A stretch of 15,969 nucleotides of DNA from an uncultured Anaerolineae bacterium (GCA_903854805.1 CAINXK010000221.1:1-15969), one strand, 5' to 3'. Numbered from the stretch's first letter, positions 1 through 7,641 are shown. Numbers and translations: made by a program. Notes: generated by a model not told the origin, from the letters alone.

Positions 1-2501
1 ACCCCAAAGACCTGTATGTATAAATTGTTTTTCTTCGGCAAAATTGGAATTTCGCTGACCTGATTAACCAAGTTGCCCCAATGTGCGTTCGTTTCCCGCA
101 AAACCTGCTCGCGCTTCTGCTCGAGATCCTGGATCTGCTGTTTAATCTGCCGCAAGCCAACCAATCCATTTTCCACATCAGATTTGGCCTGCTGCGACAG
201 GCGACTCCTGGAGATTTGGGTGGTGATGCTTTTTTTGCGGCCCATGCCCAAAAGGCCCGCGCCGAGTTCGAGCAGATTCCCGGTTTCTTCCTGGCGACGG
301 TTTTCGTATTCAAGCTGGTCCTGGCTCAACCCGCGTTCTCCACTAGCCAGCTTTTCTTTTAAAACAGCCAGCTGACGGTCGATAACCGTGGCTTGTTTGG
401 AAATTTCAGCATCCCGCGCCTGTCGTGCGGCATCTGAACAAGCGGTACGGAATTCAGCCGGAGAAATATCTGGCCCGGCATAGATCTTGAGGGCCAGATT
501 GGCGCGGGCAATAACCTGTGTGGTGCGATAAACCCAATCGCTGAAATCTTTTTGGAGAGTATTGATCAATTTCAGATCACCAAAGGGTGCATCCGGCGCG
601 ATAAAACGCGCTTGTGGGGCTGGCTGGCTTTCCAGTTTGTCCATACCCGGGCCATCATAAGGGAAATCTTCCCAACGCAGCGCCCCGCGCCGGTCAAGAG
701 AATCCACCAACGCGTCACGGACAACCTCGCTATCGACCGCATAACGCCGGTCGATGAAACGCACAGTGGCGCTAGCCAGCAAGGTAGGACGATAGAGCAC
801 AGCTTCCTGGCGGGCATCCACTGGCATAGGCTCTGACGCAAGCTTGAAAGCCTCCGTCAGACTGTAGGTAACTGGCAGGAAATATTCGGATATGCCGGTT
901 GGGATCACTGGCTTGGTCTGGCTGCCCTGCAAGCCTGAGGCGGGCCGCACAGCATAAGTGGACTGCGCCCGGTTCCCTGCCAGTTGGCGCTCCGGGCTGT
1001 TCTCTGCTGAAAGCACCGGAATCGGCTGAAATTGGGACAGATCATCTTCAACGTCGCTCAGCAAGGCAGTTACACCCGTAGTAAATCCTGCCGCTTGCGT
1101 GGCACTTCCAGCACCAACCAGCTTGTTCAAGCCGGGTATTTGTGGACGGGTCAAAGGGCCAGCCAGAAAATTCATTGTCCAGCGCGTCTGAAACAACACG
1201 GCCCCATTCGAATGAATATTGTGCAGCAGAAATACACGCTTACCCAGGGCCGAGATAATTTCGCTGTAAGCATTGCGATCCAGGTCTGCGCTGGCAGATT
1301 GCAGCCCATCCAGCAATCGGTTTTTATCGCGCTCAGTCTGCAATTTCCCCACGAACCACGAACCGGCGTTCGAGAGCGCCTTATAGTCTACATCCACCGG
1401 GTTCTGTGTTGCCAGAACCATGCCAACTCCAAAAGCGCGAGCCTGCTTGAGCATGCGCAGCAGAGGTGTTTTACTGGGCGGCATGGCAGTTGGCGGCAGG
1501 TAACCGTAAAGTTCATCAAAATAAACCAATGCGCGCAGTGAAATTGAGCCGGACTGCGTCCGCATCCAGGTTTCTATGGCAGAGAGCAGCAAAGTGACAA
1601 AAAACATGCGCTCGCCATCGCTCAGATGCGCGATGTAAAAGACGCTATGGCGGGGCTTGCCATCCGCTGCAAACAACATGGCCCGCACGTCCATCGGTTC
1701 GCCTTCGCGCCAGGCCTGAAAAGCCGGCGAGGCCAGGATGTTATTGAGGGTCATTGCCAGCAGGTTTCGCTCTTTGGCTGGGAAGAAGTTATCGACGGCA
1801 AAGGCACCCAGCTTTTCAAAAGGTGGGGTTTGCACTTGCAGGATCAATTCGGTCAGGTCCAGGCTTTTGCCCTGGCTCCAGGTGGATTCGAAAATATTGG
1901 AGAGCAGGATGTGCTCGCGAGAACGCAGCGGGTCGATATCGTCATAACCGACCAATCCCAGCAAGGCTGTTACGGTACTGGAGATCTTTTCACGTAAGAT
2001 TTCCTTGTTACCTTCCCAAGGCAGTTCGGGCGCCTCAAGCGAGGACAGAACACTGATCTGCAGACCCGCGTCTGATCCGGGGGTATAGATGGCATAATGC
2101 GCAGCGCTGCTCAATTTTGCAATCTTTTCCTGATCGATACCCCACTCTTTCAAACCAGCGCGCCACTGGTCGGCGGTTTCACTGGCAACAACATCCAATG
2201 TTTTTCCCTGGCGCCGGATGGTATCCGCATCCAGCCAGGGCTGAAAATCTTGAGGCGCCAGCTCTGGAAAGTGCAGCAGCAGGTTGGTCAAATCGCCTTT
2301 CGGGTCAATCAAAATAGCAGGGATACCCTGCAAGGCAGCCTCTTCCATTAGTCCGATACACAGACCGGTCTTCCCGGATCCAGTCATGCCAGTAATGACA
2401 GCGTGAGTAGTCAGGTCAACAGGATCATATTGCAAGTCCTGACCAGCCGTTTTGGCAGTCTTGAGATCATAAATGCGGCCCAGATAAAATTGGTCTGTCA
2501 T
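1..2501 (-). CDS. HerA/DUF87-type ATP-binding protein, partial at its C-terminus
   Basis: A large FtsK/HerA-superfamily ATPase. Family members form hexameric rings that move DNA; the partner and role of this one are unknown. The frame is open from ATG 2499-2501 to the window edge, giving 833 residues. AGGAG at 2507-2511, five bases upstream, supports the start. Walker A GMTGSGKT lies at residues 38-45, Walker B LVYFDE at 325-330, and an ATQNP sensor-like motif follows about 35 residues later. The C-terminal part is rich in Glu, Gln, Lys and Arg and probably coiled-coil, broken by a Gly-rich stretch NLLELGAGLLGMGRKK. The last visible residues, EIPILPKKNNLYIQVFG, resemble the usual C-terminal end of large HerA-like proteins, so probably only a short tail is missing. 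It is longer than archaeal HerA (about 500 residues). No NurA or other partner is visible. Family assignment is firm; function is open. Confidence 0.85.
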   Translation of the reverse strand, partial: MTDQFYLGRIYDLKTAKTAGQDLQYDPVDLTTHAVITGMTGSGKTGLCIGLMEEAALQGIPAILIDPKGDLTNLLLHFPELAPQDFQPWLDADTIRRQGKTLDVVASETADQWRAGLKEWGIDQEKIAKLSSAAHYAIYTPGSDAGLQISVLSSLEAPELPWEGNKEILREKISSTVTALLGLVGYDDIDPLRSREHILLSNIFESTWSQGKSLDLTELILQVQTPPFEKLGAFAVDNFFPAKERNLLAMTLNNILASPAFQAWREGEPMDVRAMLFAADGKPRHSVFYIAHLSDGERMFFVTLLLSAIETWMRTQSGSISLRALVYFDELYGYLPPTAMPPSKTPLLRMLKQARAFGVGMVLATQNPVDVDYKALSNAGSWFVGKLQTERDKNRLLDGLQSASADLDRNAYSEIISALGKRVFLLHNIHSNGAVLFQTRWTMNFLAGPLTRPQIPGLNKLVGAGSATQAAGFTTGVTALLSDVEDDLSQFQPIPVLSAENSPERQLAGNRAQSTYAVRPASGLQGSQTKPVIPTGISEYFLPVTYSLTEAFKLASEPMPVDARQEAVLYRPTLLASATVRFIDRRYAVDSEVVRDALVDSLDRRGALRWEDFPYDGPGMDKLESQPAPQARFIAPDAPFGDLKLINTLQKDFSDWVYRTTQVIARANLALKIYAGPDISPAEFRTACSDAARQARDAEISKQATVIDRQLAVLKEKLASGERGLSQDQLEYENRRQEETGNLLELGAGLLGMGRKKSITTQISRSRLSQQAKSDVENGLVGLRQIKQQIQDLEQKREQVLRETNAHWGNLVNQVSEIPILPKKNNLYIQVFG

Positions 2502-2590
2502 ATGTGCTCCTGATTAACGTGGGGCTGAAGATGGTTAAAATTTACTCCGATTCAGTTAAAAAAGCAAGGATATTAGAACAAATGAACCAT

Positions 2591-2611
2591 CAATGGCGAG
2601 TATTTACTCAC
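2591..2611 (+). repeat. Solo half-copy of the palindromic repeat found at 4155-4550
   Basis: This 21-base stretch, CAATGGCG followed by AGTATTTACTCAC, matches the loop and right arm of the palindromic repeat at 4379-4410 with one mismatch (A for C after CAATGGCG). The left arm GTGAGTAAATAC is missing. The sequence that follows also looks related, CACCTTTTAG here against GCCAGTTTTAG in the full copies. It lies inside the putative decayed gene on the other side of the serine hydrolase gene. Confidence 0.55.
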
Positions 2612-2614
2612 GCC

Positions 2615-2631
2615 CCACCTTTTAGAGGTGG
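2615..2631. other. Small hairpin CCACCT-TTTAG-AGGTGG
   Basis: A perfect six-base-pair inverted repeat around a five-base loop, directly after the solo repeat fragment. Neither strand has a T tract directly after the stem, so I do not call it a terminator. It could be a remnant of the repeat element's own flank. Confidence 0.3.
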
Positions 2632-2913
2632 TTGTATCATTTCTTTTGGCGAATTTATGTCACTTTTTTAAAACGATTGCAATCTGATCCAGGCGCTTGT
2701 GAGGAAATAGGTATTCAAAAATTTAGATGTTGCTCCCGTTTATATTGTCATTTAGGTGCCTGGCTCAAACGAGACTTCGTGAAATAAATCCCAAACTTGC
2801 AGTTGAAATTGAAAAAGAATATAGTGAAAGTGCTTTGTTGTAACATTATTCCACCGGAGAGGTATAAAGTTACAAAGTTAATCCGTTGTTTATGTGGTCT
2901 GTTTCCCAATCAT

Positions 2914-2918
2914 GGAGG
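2914..2918 (+). promoter_or_regulatory. Ribosome binding site GGAGG that fixes the serine hydrolase start
   Basis: GGAGG sits five bases before ATG 2924. Two earlier in-frame starts, GTG 2894 and ATG 2912, have nothing comparable: the nearest purine-rich run (GGAGAGG near 2855) is more than 30 bases from GTG 2894. This is why the gene is called from 2924. Confidence 0.7.
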
Positions 2919-2923
2919 CTTTT

Positions 2924-4126
2924 ATGGATTTGATCCAGCCAGAAAAAGTTGGCTTATCGTCAGTACGCTTGCAGCGAATGAACTTGGTAATGCAGCAGTA
3001 TGTGGACCAACAAGCTTATAGCGGGATCGTGACCCTGGTGGCTCGTAAAGGGCAAATTGCCCACTTGGGAATCTTTGGCTGGCAGGAGAAAGAGACCAAT
3101 ATTCCGATGGCGGTGGATACCATTTTCCCAATCCACTCTATGACTAAGCCGGTGACTAGCGCGGCGGTTATGATGCTGTGTGAAGAAGCGAAGCTGCACT
3201 TGAGCGACCCGGTCTCTGGATATATCCCCGAATTTAAGGATGCAAAAGTGATGGTTGCACGCGGGGGCAGCGATTATGACTTGGTGCCGGCCAGACGCGA
3301 GATGACAATCCATGATCTTCTCACACATACAGCCGGGTTAAGTTATGACTTTCATGATAATTCGATTCTGGACGAGATGTATGGAAATACCTTTGAACAT
3401 ATGAGAAAAGAGGTTGAGCCTATCCTGGAGAAAAGGATCACCGCTTTCGCGCAGGCAAAACTTCCCCTCGCATTTCATCCGGGCACAGATTTCAGGTACA
3501 GCTTTTCGATTGATGTGCTTGGTTACATTGTGCAAAAGGTCTCAGGGCAGTTTTTCGCCGATTTTCTGCAAGAACGCATCTTTCAACCCCTGGGGATGGC
3601 GGACACCGACTTCTGGGTACCACCAGAAAAAGCGCATCGTCTGGCGGCAGTGTACGGGCCGGCTGAACAAGGCGGGATCAAAGTAATCGAACCAGCCGCC
3701 AACAGTAGCTATCTCAAACCGACCAAAAACCCATCGGGGGGAGGCGGTCTGGTTTCCACAAGCATTGATTTCTTCCGATTTGGCCAGATGCTCTTGAATG
3801 GGGGCCAACTGAATGGGGTGCGCTTGCTGGGACGCCACACGGTCGCCTGGATGCTGCAAAACCATCTACCCGATGGGATTCACCCCGTGGATGTGGATTA
3901 TGTTTGTAACGGATTTGGCCTTGGTGGATCAGTCTTGCTGAACCCGGGGCTTTCACACCGGCCGGGTTCGGTTGGAAAATTTGGCTGGAGCGGTAGCGCC
4001 AGTACATCCTGGTGGATTGATCCCGTCGAAGAGATGCAAGGGGTTTTGATGCTGCAGTATGAACCAGCCTTTGTAATTCCTATCAACGAGAGTTTTTCTC
4101 AATTGGTTTACCAGGCGCTGGAATAA
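2924..4126 (+). CDS. Serine hydrolase of the beta-lactamase (class C / S12, EstB-like) family
   Basis: A 400-residue serine hydrolase with the penicillin-binding-protein fold, probably an esterase or D-amino-peptide hydrolase. The S-x-x-K motif SMTK is at residues 72-75, with the nucleophile S72 and K75. The tyrosine motif is YSF (Y192-S-F) rather than the Y-x-N of AmpC, and the third motif is WSG at 355-357 within FGWSGSASTSWWIDP. This combination is seen in EstB-type esterases more than in true beta-lactamases. Length is normal for the family. I see no signal peptide, so it is likely cytoplasmic. It starts with GGAGG five bases upstream; GTG 2894 would add ten residues. It stands alone, flanked by repeat-rich gaps, and is divergent from the HerA-like gene. 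The substrate cannot be told from sequence. Confidence 0.88.
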   Translation: MDLIQPEKVGLSSVRLQRMNLVMQQYVDQQAYSGIVTLVARKGQIAHLGIFGWQEKETNIPMAVDTIFPIHSMTKPVTSAAVMMLCEEAKLHLSDPVSGYIPEFKDAKVMVARGGSDYDLVPARREMTIHDLLTHTAGLSYDFHDNSILDEMYGNTFEHMRKEVEPILEKRITAFAQAKLPLAFHPGTDFRYSFSIDVLGYIVQKVSGQFFADFLQERIFQPLGMADTDFWVPPEKAHRLAAVYGPAEQGGIKVIEPAANSSYLKPTKNPSGGGGLVSTSIDFFRFGQMLLNGGQLNGVRLLGRHTVAWMLQNHLPDGIHPVDVDYVCNGFGLGGSVLLNPGLSHRPGSVGKFGWSGSASTSWWIDPVEEMQGVLMLQYEPAFVIPINESFSQLVYQALE

Positions 4127-4154
4127 TTTCCTGGTGTGGGCAGGAATTCAAACC

Positions 4155-4212
4155 AAGAGCTTGTGAGTAAATACAATGGCGAATCTTTACTCACGGGGTG
4201 CCAGTTTTAGGC
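4155..4212. repeat. Tandem repeat unit 1, first 58 bases (palindrome copy 1)
   Basis: This matches 4371-4428 at 55 of 58 bases. It carries the inverted repeat GTGAGTAAATAC / ATCTTTACTCAC at 4163-4194, where only the outer nine pairs hold. All three differences from unit 2 fall in the inner part of the right side of the palindrome. The rest of the unit resumes at 4308 after a 95-base insert. Confidence 0.75.
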
Positions 4213-4307
4213 GATAACCCATCCCCCTGCCCGAAAACGGGAAGGGGGTGAAAGAGGGCTTTTTTGTGGAGTTTTGCGCCAGGAACAGGCGCAAAAACTC
4301 CACTGGC
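4213..4307. repeat. 95-base insert with two hairpins inside repeat unit 1
   Basis: Unit 1 to unit 2 spacing is 216 bases (4155 to 4371) and unit 2 to unit 3 spacing is 121 (4371 to 4492). The difference of 95 equals the stretch from 4213 to 4307, which is absent between TTTTAGGC and GGGGCAAACC in unit 2. GGC stands at both edges (4210-4212 and 4305-4307). The insert holds one hairpin at 4223-4248 (CCCCCTGCCCG, AAAA loop, CGGGAAGGGGG, one mismatch) and a longer one at 4266-4303 (15 pairs with one bulged base). A run of six T lies between them at 4260-4265. It could act as a weak terminator for the serine hydrolase gene, or be a small mobile palindromic element. I see no terminal inverted repeats at its edges. 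Confidence 0.5.
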
Positions 4308-4369
4308 GGGGCAAACCGGCGGTTTTTAATCGCCCGAGCAGCAGAGCCAGGATGGTTCAGTGCCAAAAC
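4308..4369. repeat. Tandem repeat unit 1, remainder after the insert
   Basis: This segment aligns without gaps to 4429-4490 with scattered mismatches (shared blocks GGGGCAAACC, GAGCAGCAGA, CCAGG, GGTT). Together with 4155-4212 it makes one 120- to 121-base unit. Confidence 0.6.
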
Positions 4370-4490
4370 GAAGAGCTTGTGAGTAAATACAATGGCGCGT
4401 ATTTACTCACGGGGTGCCAGTTTTAGGCGGGGCAAACCCTCAATTTTCAATCCCCGGAGCAGCAGAACCAGGTTGGTTAAGTGCTAGAAC
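4370..4490. repeat. Tandem repeat unit 2, intact 121 bases with a perfect palindrome
   Basis: The intact copy of the repeat. It contains a perfect inverted repeat at 4379-4410: GTGAGTAAATAC, an eight-base loop AATGGCGC, then GTATTTACTCAC (12 pairs). No T tract follows the stem, so a protein-binding site or RNA structure fits better than a terminator. No coding frame of interest is carried. Confidence 0.75.
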
Positions 4491-4550
4491 GAGGAGCTCG
4501 TGAGCTAAACCATTGGCAAGGCATTTACTCATGGATGCCAGCTTTTGGCA
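4491..4550. repeat. Tandem repeat unit 3, truncated and degenerate
   Basis: It begins in register with unit 2 (GAGGAGCTCGTGAG against GAAGAGCTTGTGAG), keeps CATTGGC and CATTTACTCA, and ends near GCCAGCTTTTGGC. The palindrome is broken. The array decays rightward and no fourth unit is seen. Confidence 0.55.
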
Positions 4551-4648
4551 AAAATAGTATTCGGTGGCCGAGGGACGCTTCAATATCCCGCCCCGGTCCT
4601 GGGTGCCATTCCCCAGAAACGGAGATGTTTTTTGGGCATGTAACCAAT

Positions 4649-4693
4649 AAAAACCGCGCACCCTGGATTAGAGCGGGTGCGCGGTTGGTTTTT
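4649..4693. terminator. Strong bidirectional rho-independent terminator
   Basis: A perfect 12-pair stem AACCGCGCACCC (4652-4663) / GGGTGCGCGGTT (4675-4686) with an 11-base loop. On the minus strand a T run (complement of 4649-4653) closes the stem, which ends the peptidase operon 20-60 bases past its last stop at 4714. On the plus strand TTTTT follows at 4689-4693, so it can also stop transcription arriving from the serine hydrolase and repeat side. Confidence 0.85.
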
Positions 4694-4713
4694 ACCTGGT
4701 GGGTTTCCAAAAT

Positions 4714-5721
4714 TTACAATTCGACCGGGTTGCTGAGCATAACTTCGATCAGCCGAACTGCATTTTGGACATCACGAAAATCGACCATTTCAGATGGGCT
4801 GTGCACATAACGGCAAGGGATGGAGATGCAGCCCACCGGCACGCCTGCACGAACTAACTGCATGGCGCGCGCGTCAGTGGATCCGGCCGGAAGCACCTCG
4901 CGCTGGTAAGGGATTTTTGCTTTTTCGGCCGTGGAGATCATCCAATTGACGATGCGTGGATCGGAAAGCATGCCGCTATCCTTGATCTTGATCGCCGGAC
5001 CCTTGCCCAGATTCATTTCAAAACCTTTTTGGCTGGGGGTATCTCCCCAACCGGTCACATCGATCGAAAACCCAAGATCTGGATCAATGCCATAGGCAGA
5101 GGTTTCTGCGCCACGCGTGCCAACTTCTTCCTGGGTGCTGAACACAAAATAGACTTCATGGGGGGTGGATTTAAGCGCCTTAAGAGCCTCGATCGCAACG
5201 GCACAACCAATACGATCATCCATCGACTTGGCAACCAGTTTGTCGCCCATATCCAGGAAGCTGCGGTCAAAGCTAGCAACGTCACCGATCTTGACCGGAT
5301 GGTTTTTACTGCTGCTGGCGCCAACATCAATGTAACATTTTTCAAGGGGCTGACTTTCCCCTGGTTTGTCGGTTGGTTCATGGCCGATCACACCAGGAGT
5401 GCCGTTATTGAACCGGACCCTGCCACCCGGCAGATTTCGGGGAAAGACACCACCGACACCGGTGAAACGGACGAAACCATTATCATCGATGTGTGTGGCG
5501 ATAATCCCAATCTCGTCCATGTGAGCAGCAATCATGATACGCTTCGCTGCCGCTTTCTCGGAGGTCTTGGTCGGGCCTTTTCTGACAATCAGGTTGCCGA
5601 GAGCATCCACGCGGATTTCATCGGCAAACGCTTCAACTTCGGCGCGAATCACAGCACGGATGGCGGATTCGTAGCCAGATGGGCTGAAAGTTTCGGTTAA
5701 TTTTTGGATGAGCTGTTTCAT
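4714..5721 (-). CDS. M42-family metallopeptidase (glutamyl aminopeptidase/FrvX/TET type), first copy
   Basis: A 335-residue cytosolic dinuclear-metal aminopeptidase. Family members form dodecameric TET particles that trim short peptides. All family ligands and the base are present: H67 in AAHMDEIG, D168 in SMDDRIG, E198 (base) and E199 in STQEEVG, D221 in SIDVTG, and H307 in RYVHSPSEM. The STDARAM block matches the conserved TDA motif before the last His. ATG 5721 is chosen over an upstream GTG (5748) because AAGGA lies seven bases before it and the family begins at that point. It is the last gene of the five-gene operon, 38 bases after the S51-like gene, and is followed by the terminator at 4649-4693. 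Residue preference cannot be told. Confidence 0.92.
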   Translation of the reverse strand: MKQLIQKLTETFSPSGYESAIRAVIRAEVEAFADEIRVDALGNLIVRKGPTKTSEKAAAKRIMIAAHMDEIGIIATHIDDNGFVRFTGVGGVFPRNLPGGRVRFNNGTPGVIGHEPTDKPGESQPLEKCYIDVGASSSKNHPVKIGDVASFDRSFLDMGDKLVAKSMDDRIGCAVAIEALKALKSTPHEVYFVFSTQEEVGTRGAETSAYGIDPDLGFSIDVTGWGDTPSQKGFEMNLGKGPAIKIKDSGMLSDPRIVNWMISTAEKAKIPYQREVLPAGSTDARAMQLVRAGVPVGCISIPCRYVHSPSEMVDFRDVQNAVRLIEVMLSNPVEL

Positions 5722-5728
5722 GTCGGTT

Positions 5729-5733
5729 TCCTT
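5729..5733 (-). promoter_or_regulatory. Ribosome binding site AAGGA of the first M42 gene
   Basis: AAGGA on the minus strand lies seven bases upstream of ATG 5721. It decides the start against GTG 5748, which would add nine residues not typical of the family. Confidence 0.6.
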
Positions 5734-5759
5734 ATCCACAGGGTTCACAATAACTTCGT

Positions 5760-6479
5760 CTATGCCGGGAGAGTGACTTGTTCACCAACGGCGTAAGTTT
5801 TGATTTCAGTTTTGGTAATGACATAGACCTTTTGGCGGCCCATGACATTCCACTCGCTGCCGGGCCGGCCCACCAGGGCCGTGTCTTCGTCGAGCCCAAG
5901 CGCATATTCGCCTTCCGGGATCAAGCCCTGCAAAATCGGCAGTGTAATCCCGCGCCAGGCGACCATGCGGTCAAAGTGCGGAAATATATGAGAATTTGTC
6001 AGCAGCCCAAAAGCTTTTTTTTGACGGAGTTTGAAGCCGCGCAAATCTGGAAGGAACTCGCCGATAAACATCGCACCAGCTGAACAGCCGGCTAAGACTG
6101 CCCCACGCTGATTAGCTGCAAGCACCGCATCCCAGGCCAGGCTGCCGTGCAATGATTCGAATAAATAGGACGGATTGCCGCCTGAAAAATAGATCAGATC
6201 GGCTTGTTCGATCAAAGCCAGATACTGTGGGTCATCCGCCTCTGCGCGGTTGGTGATATGCAAAGGCTGCACATCCGCTCCCAGAGCCTGAAAATGTTCC
6301 TGACCCATTTGCATCCACCGATTAATGGACGCGTCACCCTCCGTTCCAGCGGCAGTCGGGAAACAGACTACCCGAGGCGTGCGACCATCTGGAACAGCTT
6401 GCTTCAATAAAAAGCTGTCAGTTGTATTCATGACTGGCAGGTATTCGCCAGAGCCCAACAACGCAATTAGTCCGCTCAT
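5760..6479 (-). CDS. Peptidase S51 / cyanophycinase-like protein (type 1 glutamine amidotransferase-like fold)
   Basis: A 239-residue protein of the S51 group (alpha-aspartyl dipeptidase PepE, cyanophycinase). The nucleophile elbow is GCSAGAM with S133. SGGNP at 99-103 matches the oxyanion region, and HFDR with H168 is the likely catalytic His. GLDEDTALV at 195-203 is a conserved family block. Known members split Asp-containing or isopeptide bonds that common peptidases cannot; that role here is inferred. ATG 6479 is preferred, since MSGLIALLGSG is the usual opening of the family. A TTG at 6500 would add seven residues. Neither has a clear ribosome site. It lies between two M42 genes (87 bases after one, 38 before the next), which suggests a shared peptide-recycling task. 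Confidence 0.87.
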   Translation of the reverse strand: MSGLIALLGSGEYLPVMNTTDSFLLKQAVPDGRTPRVVCFPTAAGTEGDASINRWMQMGQEHFQALGADVQPLHITNRAEADDPQYLALIEQADLIYFSGGNPSYLFESLHGSLAWDAVLAANQRGAVLAGCSAGAMFIGEFLPDLRGFKLRQKKAFGLLTNSHIFPHFDRMVAWRGITLPILQGLIPEGEYALGLDEDTALVGRPGSEWNVMGRQKVYVITKTEIKTYAVGEQVTLPA

Positions 6480-6517
6480 ATTTGCATAACTTTCATCCAA
6501 TCACTCATAAAGTTCCA

Positions 6518-6546
6518 ATTTTATGCAAGCCCCAGCCCGGGGTAAA
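6518..6546 (-). promoter_or_regulatory. Possible internal promoter before the S51-like gene
   Basis: On the minus strand TTTACC (6546-6541) and TAAAAT (6523-6518) are 17 bases apart in the 87-base gap between the second M42 gene and the S51-like gene. Match to sigma-70 consensus is 4/6 and 5/6. It may give the last two genes separate expression. Such matches occur by chance in AT-rich gaps. Confidence 0.3.
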
Positions 6547-6566
6547 AATATTTGTACACTTTTTTT

Positions 6567-7640
6567 TCAGGGTCTTTCCTGGGTCAATAGGGCTGGGGTG
6601 ATGCGCTTCAAGGCAGCATGCAGCAAAGCCAGGGTATTCTTCCAATCGTCCACACGGGAAAGCGAAACGGCAGTATGGGTATAGCGATGCGGCACTGACA
6701 CACTTACGGTCGGAATACCGGCCCGCACACGGTGAATTGCCCCGGCGTCTGTACCACCACCTCCAGGCTGCCGGTATTGGTACGGAATATGGGCCGCATC
6801 AGCGGTCTCGGCCAAAAACCGCACCAGACGAGGATCATTGAGGGTGCCAGAATCGAAAGTGTAAATTGCAGGTCCCATCCCAAGCCGGGTATTGTAAAAC
6901 GTAATTTCAGAATCGTCGTGAGCCGGCAGATCGTTAGCTGGCGTGGCATCGACCGCAATCGCCATATCAGGGTTGAAGTAGTAAGCAGCTACCCGGGCAC
7001 CGCGCAAGCCAATTTCTTCCTGCACAGAGAATGACAGGCAAAGATCTATATTTTCAGGCGCATTTTTAAGCAGTTCGATCAGCGTGACAATCCCAATGCG
7101 GTTGTCAATCGCTTTGGCAAAGATGCTGGCACCAACCCGACGGAATTTCGTAGCAAACGAAGCCCGCTCGCCAATTTTGGCCTTGCTGGAACCGCCCGGG
7201 CCAAGATCGATGCGCAGCGCATCCACTGGGATCTTCCTCTGGCGTTCTTCGAAGGTAGTCAGGTGAATGGGACGCGCACCGATGACACCCGGCAGCTTGT
7301 TCTTGCCAACCAGCACCTGCTTGCCAGGCAAGGAACGCGGATCAATGCCACCGACGATATCAAAACTAAACAGGCCATCGCCGTCATCATTCACCAGCAT
7401 AAAGCCGACTTCGTCCATGTGGGCATCAAGCATGACGCGCACACGCTCTGCGTCTTTTCCGGGGCGCGTCACCAGGACGTTACCGAGCGCATCCACTTTG
7501 ACGGTATCAGCATACTTTTTTACTTCTTCCAAAACAATCTTGCGCACTTCGCCTTCGTCACCAGAAACGGCGACGGCATTGCACAATTTTTCCAGCAATT
7601 TGAACTGGGAAGCAGCGATTACGGGGGTCTTTTCAGGCAT
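6567..7640 (-). CDS. M42-family metallopeptidase, second copy
   Basis: A 357-residue M42 aminopeptidase. Metal and catalytic residues are complete: H74 in DAHMDEVG, D179 in AIDNRIG, E208 (base) and E209 in SVQEEIG, D231 in AVDAT, and H322 in RYTHTAVS. GGGGTDAG at 293-300 is the canonical GTDA block. The segment after the last His (HTAVSLSRVDD) differs from HSPSEM and HTPVEM in the two neighbouring copies, and the protein is longer than the 4714-5721 copy. This suggests a separate subfamily and a different substrate. ATG 7640 follows the stop of the upstream M42 gene by one base (TAAAATG), a sign of translational coupling. An upstream in-frame start at 7691 would lie inside that gene, so it is rejected. 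Likely cytosolic. Confidence 0.92.
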   Translation of the reverse strand: MPEKTPVIAASQFKLLEKLCNAVAVSGDEGEVRKIVLEEVKKYADTVKVDALGNVLVTRPGKDAERVRVMLDAHMDEVGFMLVNDDGDGLFSFDIVGGIDPRSLPGKQVLVGKNKLPGVIGARPIHLTTFEERQRKIPVDALRIDLGPGGSSKAKIGERASFATKFRRVGASIFAKAIDNRIGIVTLIELLKNAPENIDLCLSFSVQEEIGLRGARVAAYYFNPDMAIAVDATPANDLPAHDDSEITFYNTRLGMGPAIYTFDSGTLNDPRLVRFLAETADAAHIPYQYRQPGGGGTDAGAIHRVRAGIPTVSVSVPHRYTHTAVSLSRVDDWKNTLALLHAALKRITPALLTQERP

Positions 7641-7641
7641 T

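Larger units (their letters stand above)
2531..2843 (+). pseudogene. Probable decayed small gene of about 104 codons with two frameshifts
   Basis: ATG 2531 opens a 46-codon frame ending at TAA 2669-2671 (starts MVKIYSDSVKKARILEQ). Just before that stop, at a run of six T, a second frame carries on with protein-like composition (KRLQSDPGACEEIG, then CCSRLYCHLGAWLKRD). It stops at 2785-2787 but overlaps a third frame from about 2775 (LREINPKLAVEIEKEY) that ends at TAA 2841-2843. Both shifts have the same sign and could each be repaired by adding one base. The stretch is more AT-rich than its neighbours, which hints at foreign origin. I do not recognise the family. It may instead be chance reading in a non-coding gap. 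Sequencing error at homopolymers could also explain the first break. Confidence 0.3.

Noticed and set aside
1032..1997. Several plus-strand frames of 120-170 codons
   Set aside because: They are opposite the continuous HerA-like frame with its Walker B and sensor motifs, and none resembles a known family.
2780..2830. TTGCAG-17-TATAGT as a promoter for the serine hydrolase gene
   Set aside because: The -35 match is only 3/6 and the region is AT-rich, so such pairs are expected by chance. It also falls inside the putative decayed frame.
4155..4550. CRISPR array
   Set aside because: The repeated units are 121 bases, only three in number, adjoin without spacers and include similar sequence throughout. 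There is no cas gene in the window.
5029..5700. Plus-strand frame of 223 codons
   Set aside because: It lies wholly opposite the first M42 gene, which has every catalytic motif in place. No known motif is seen in the plus frame.
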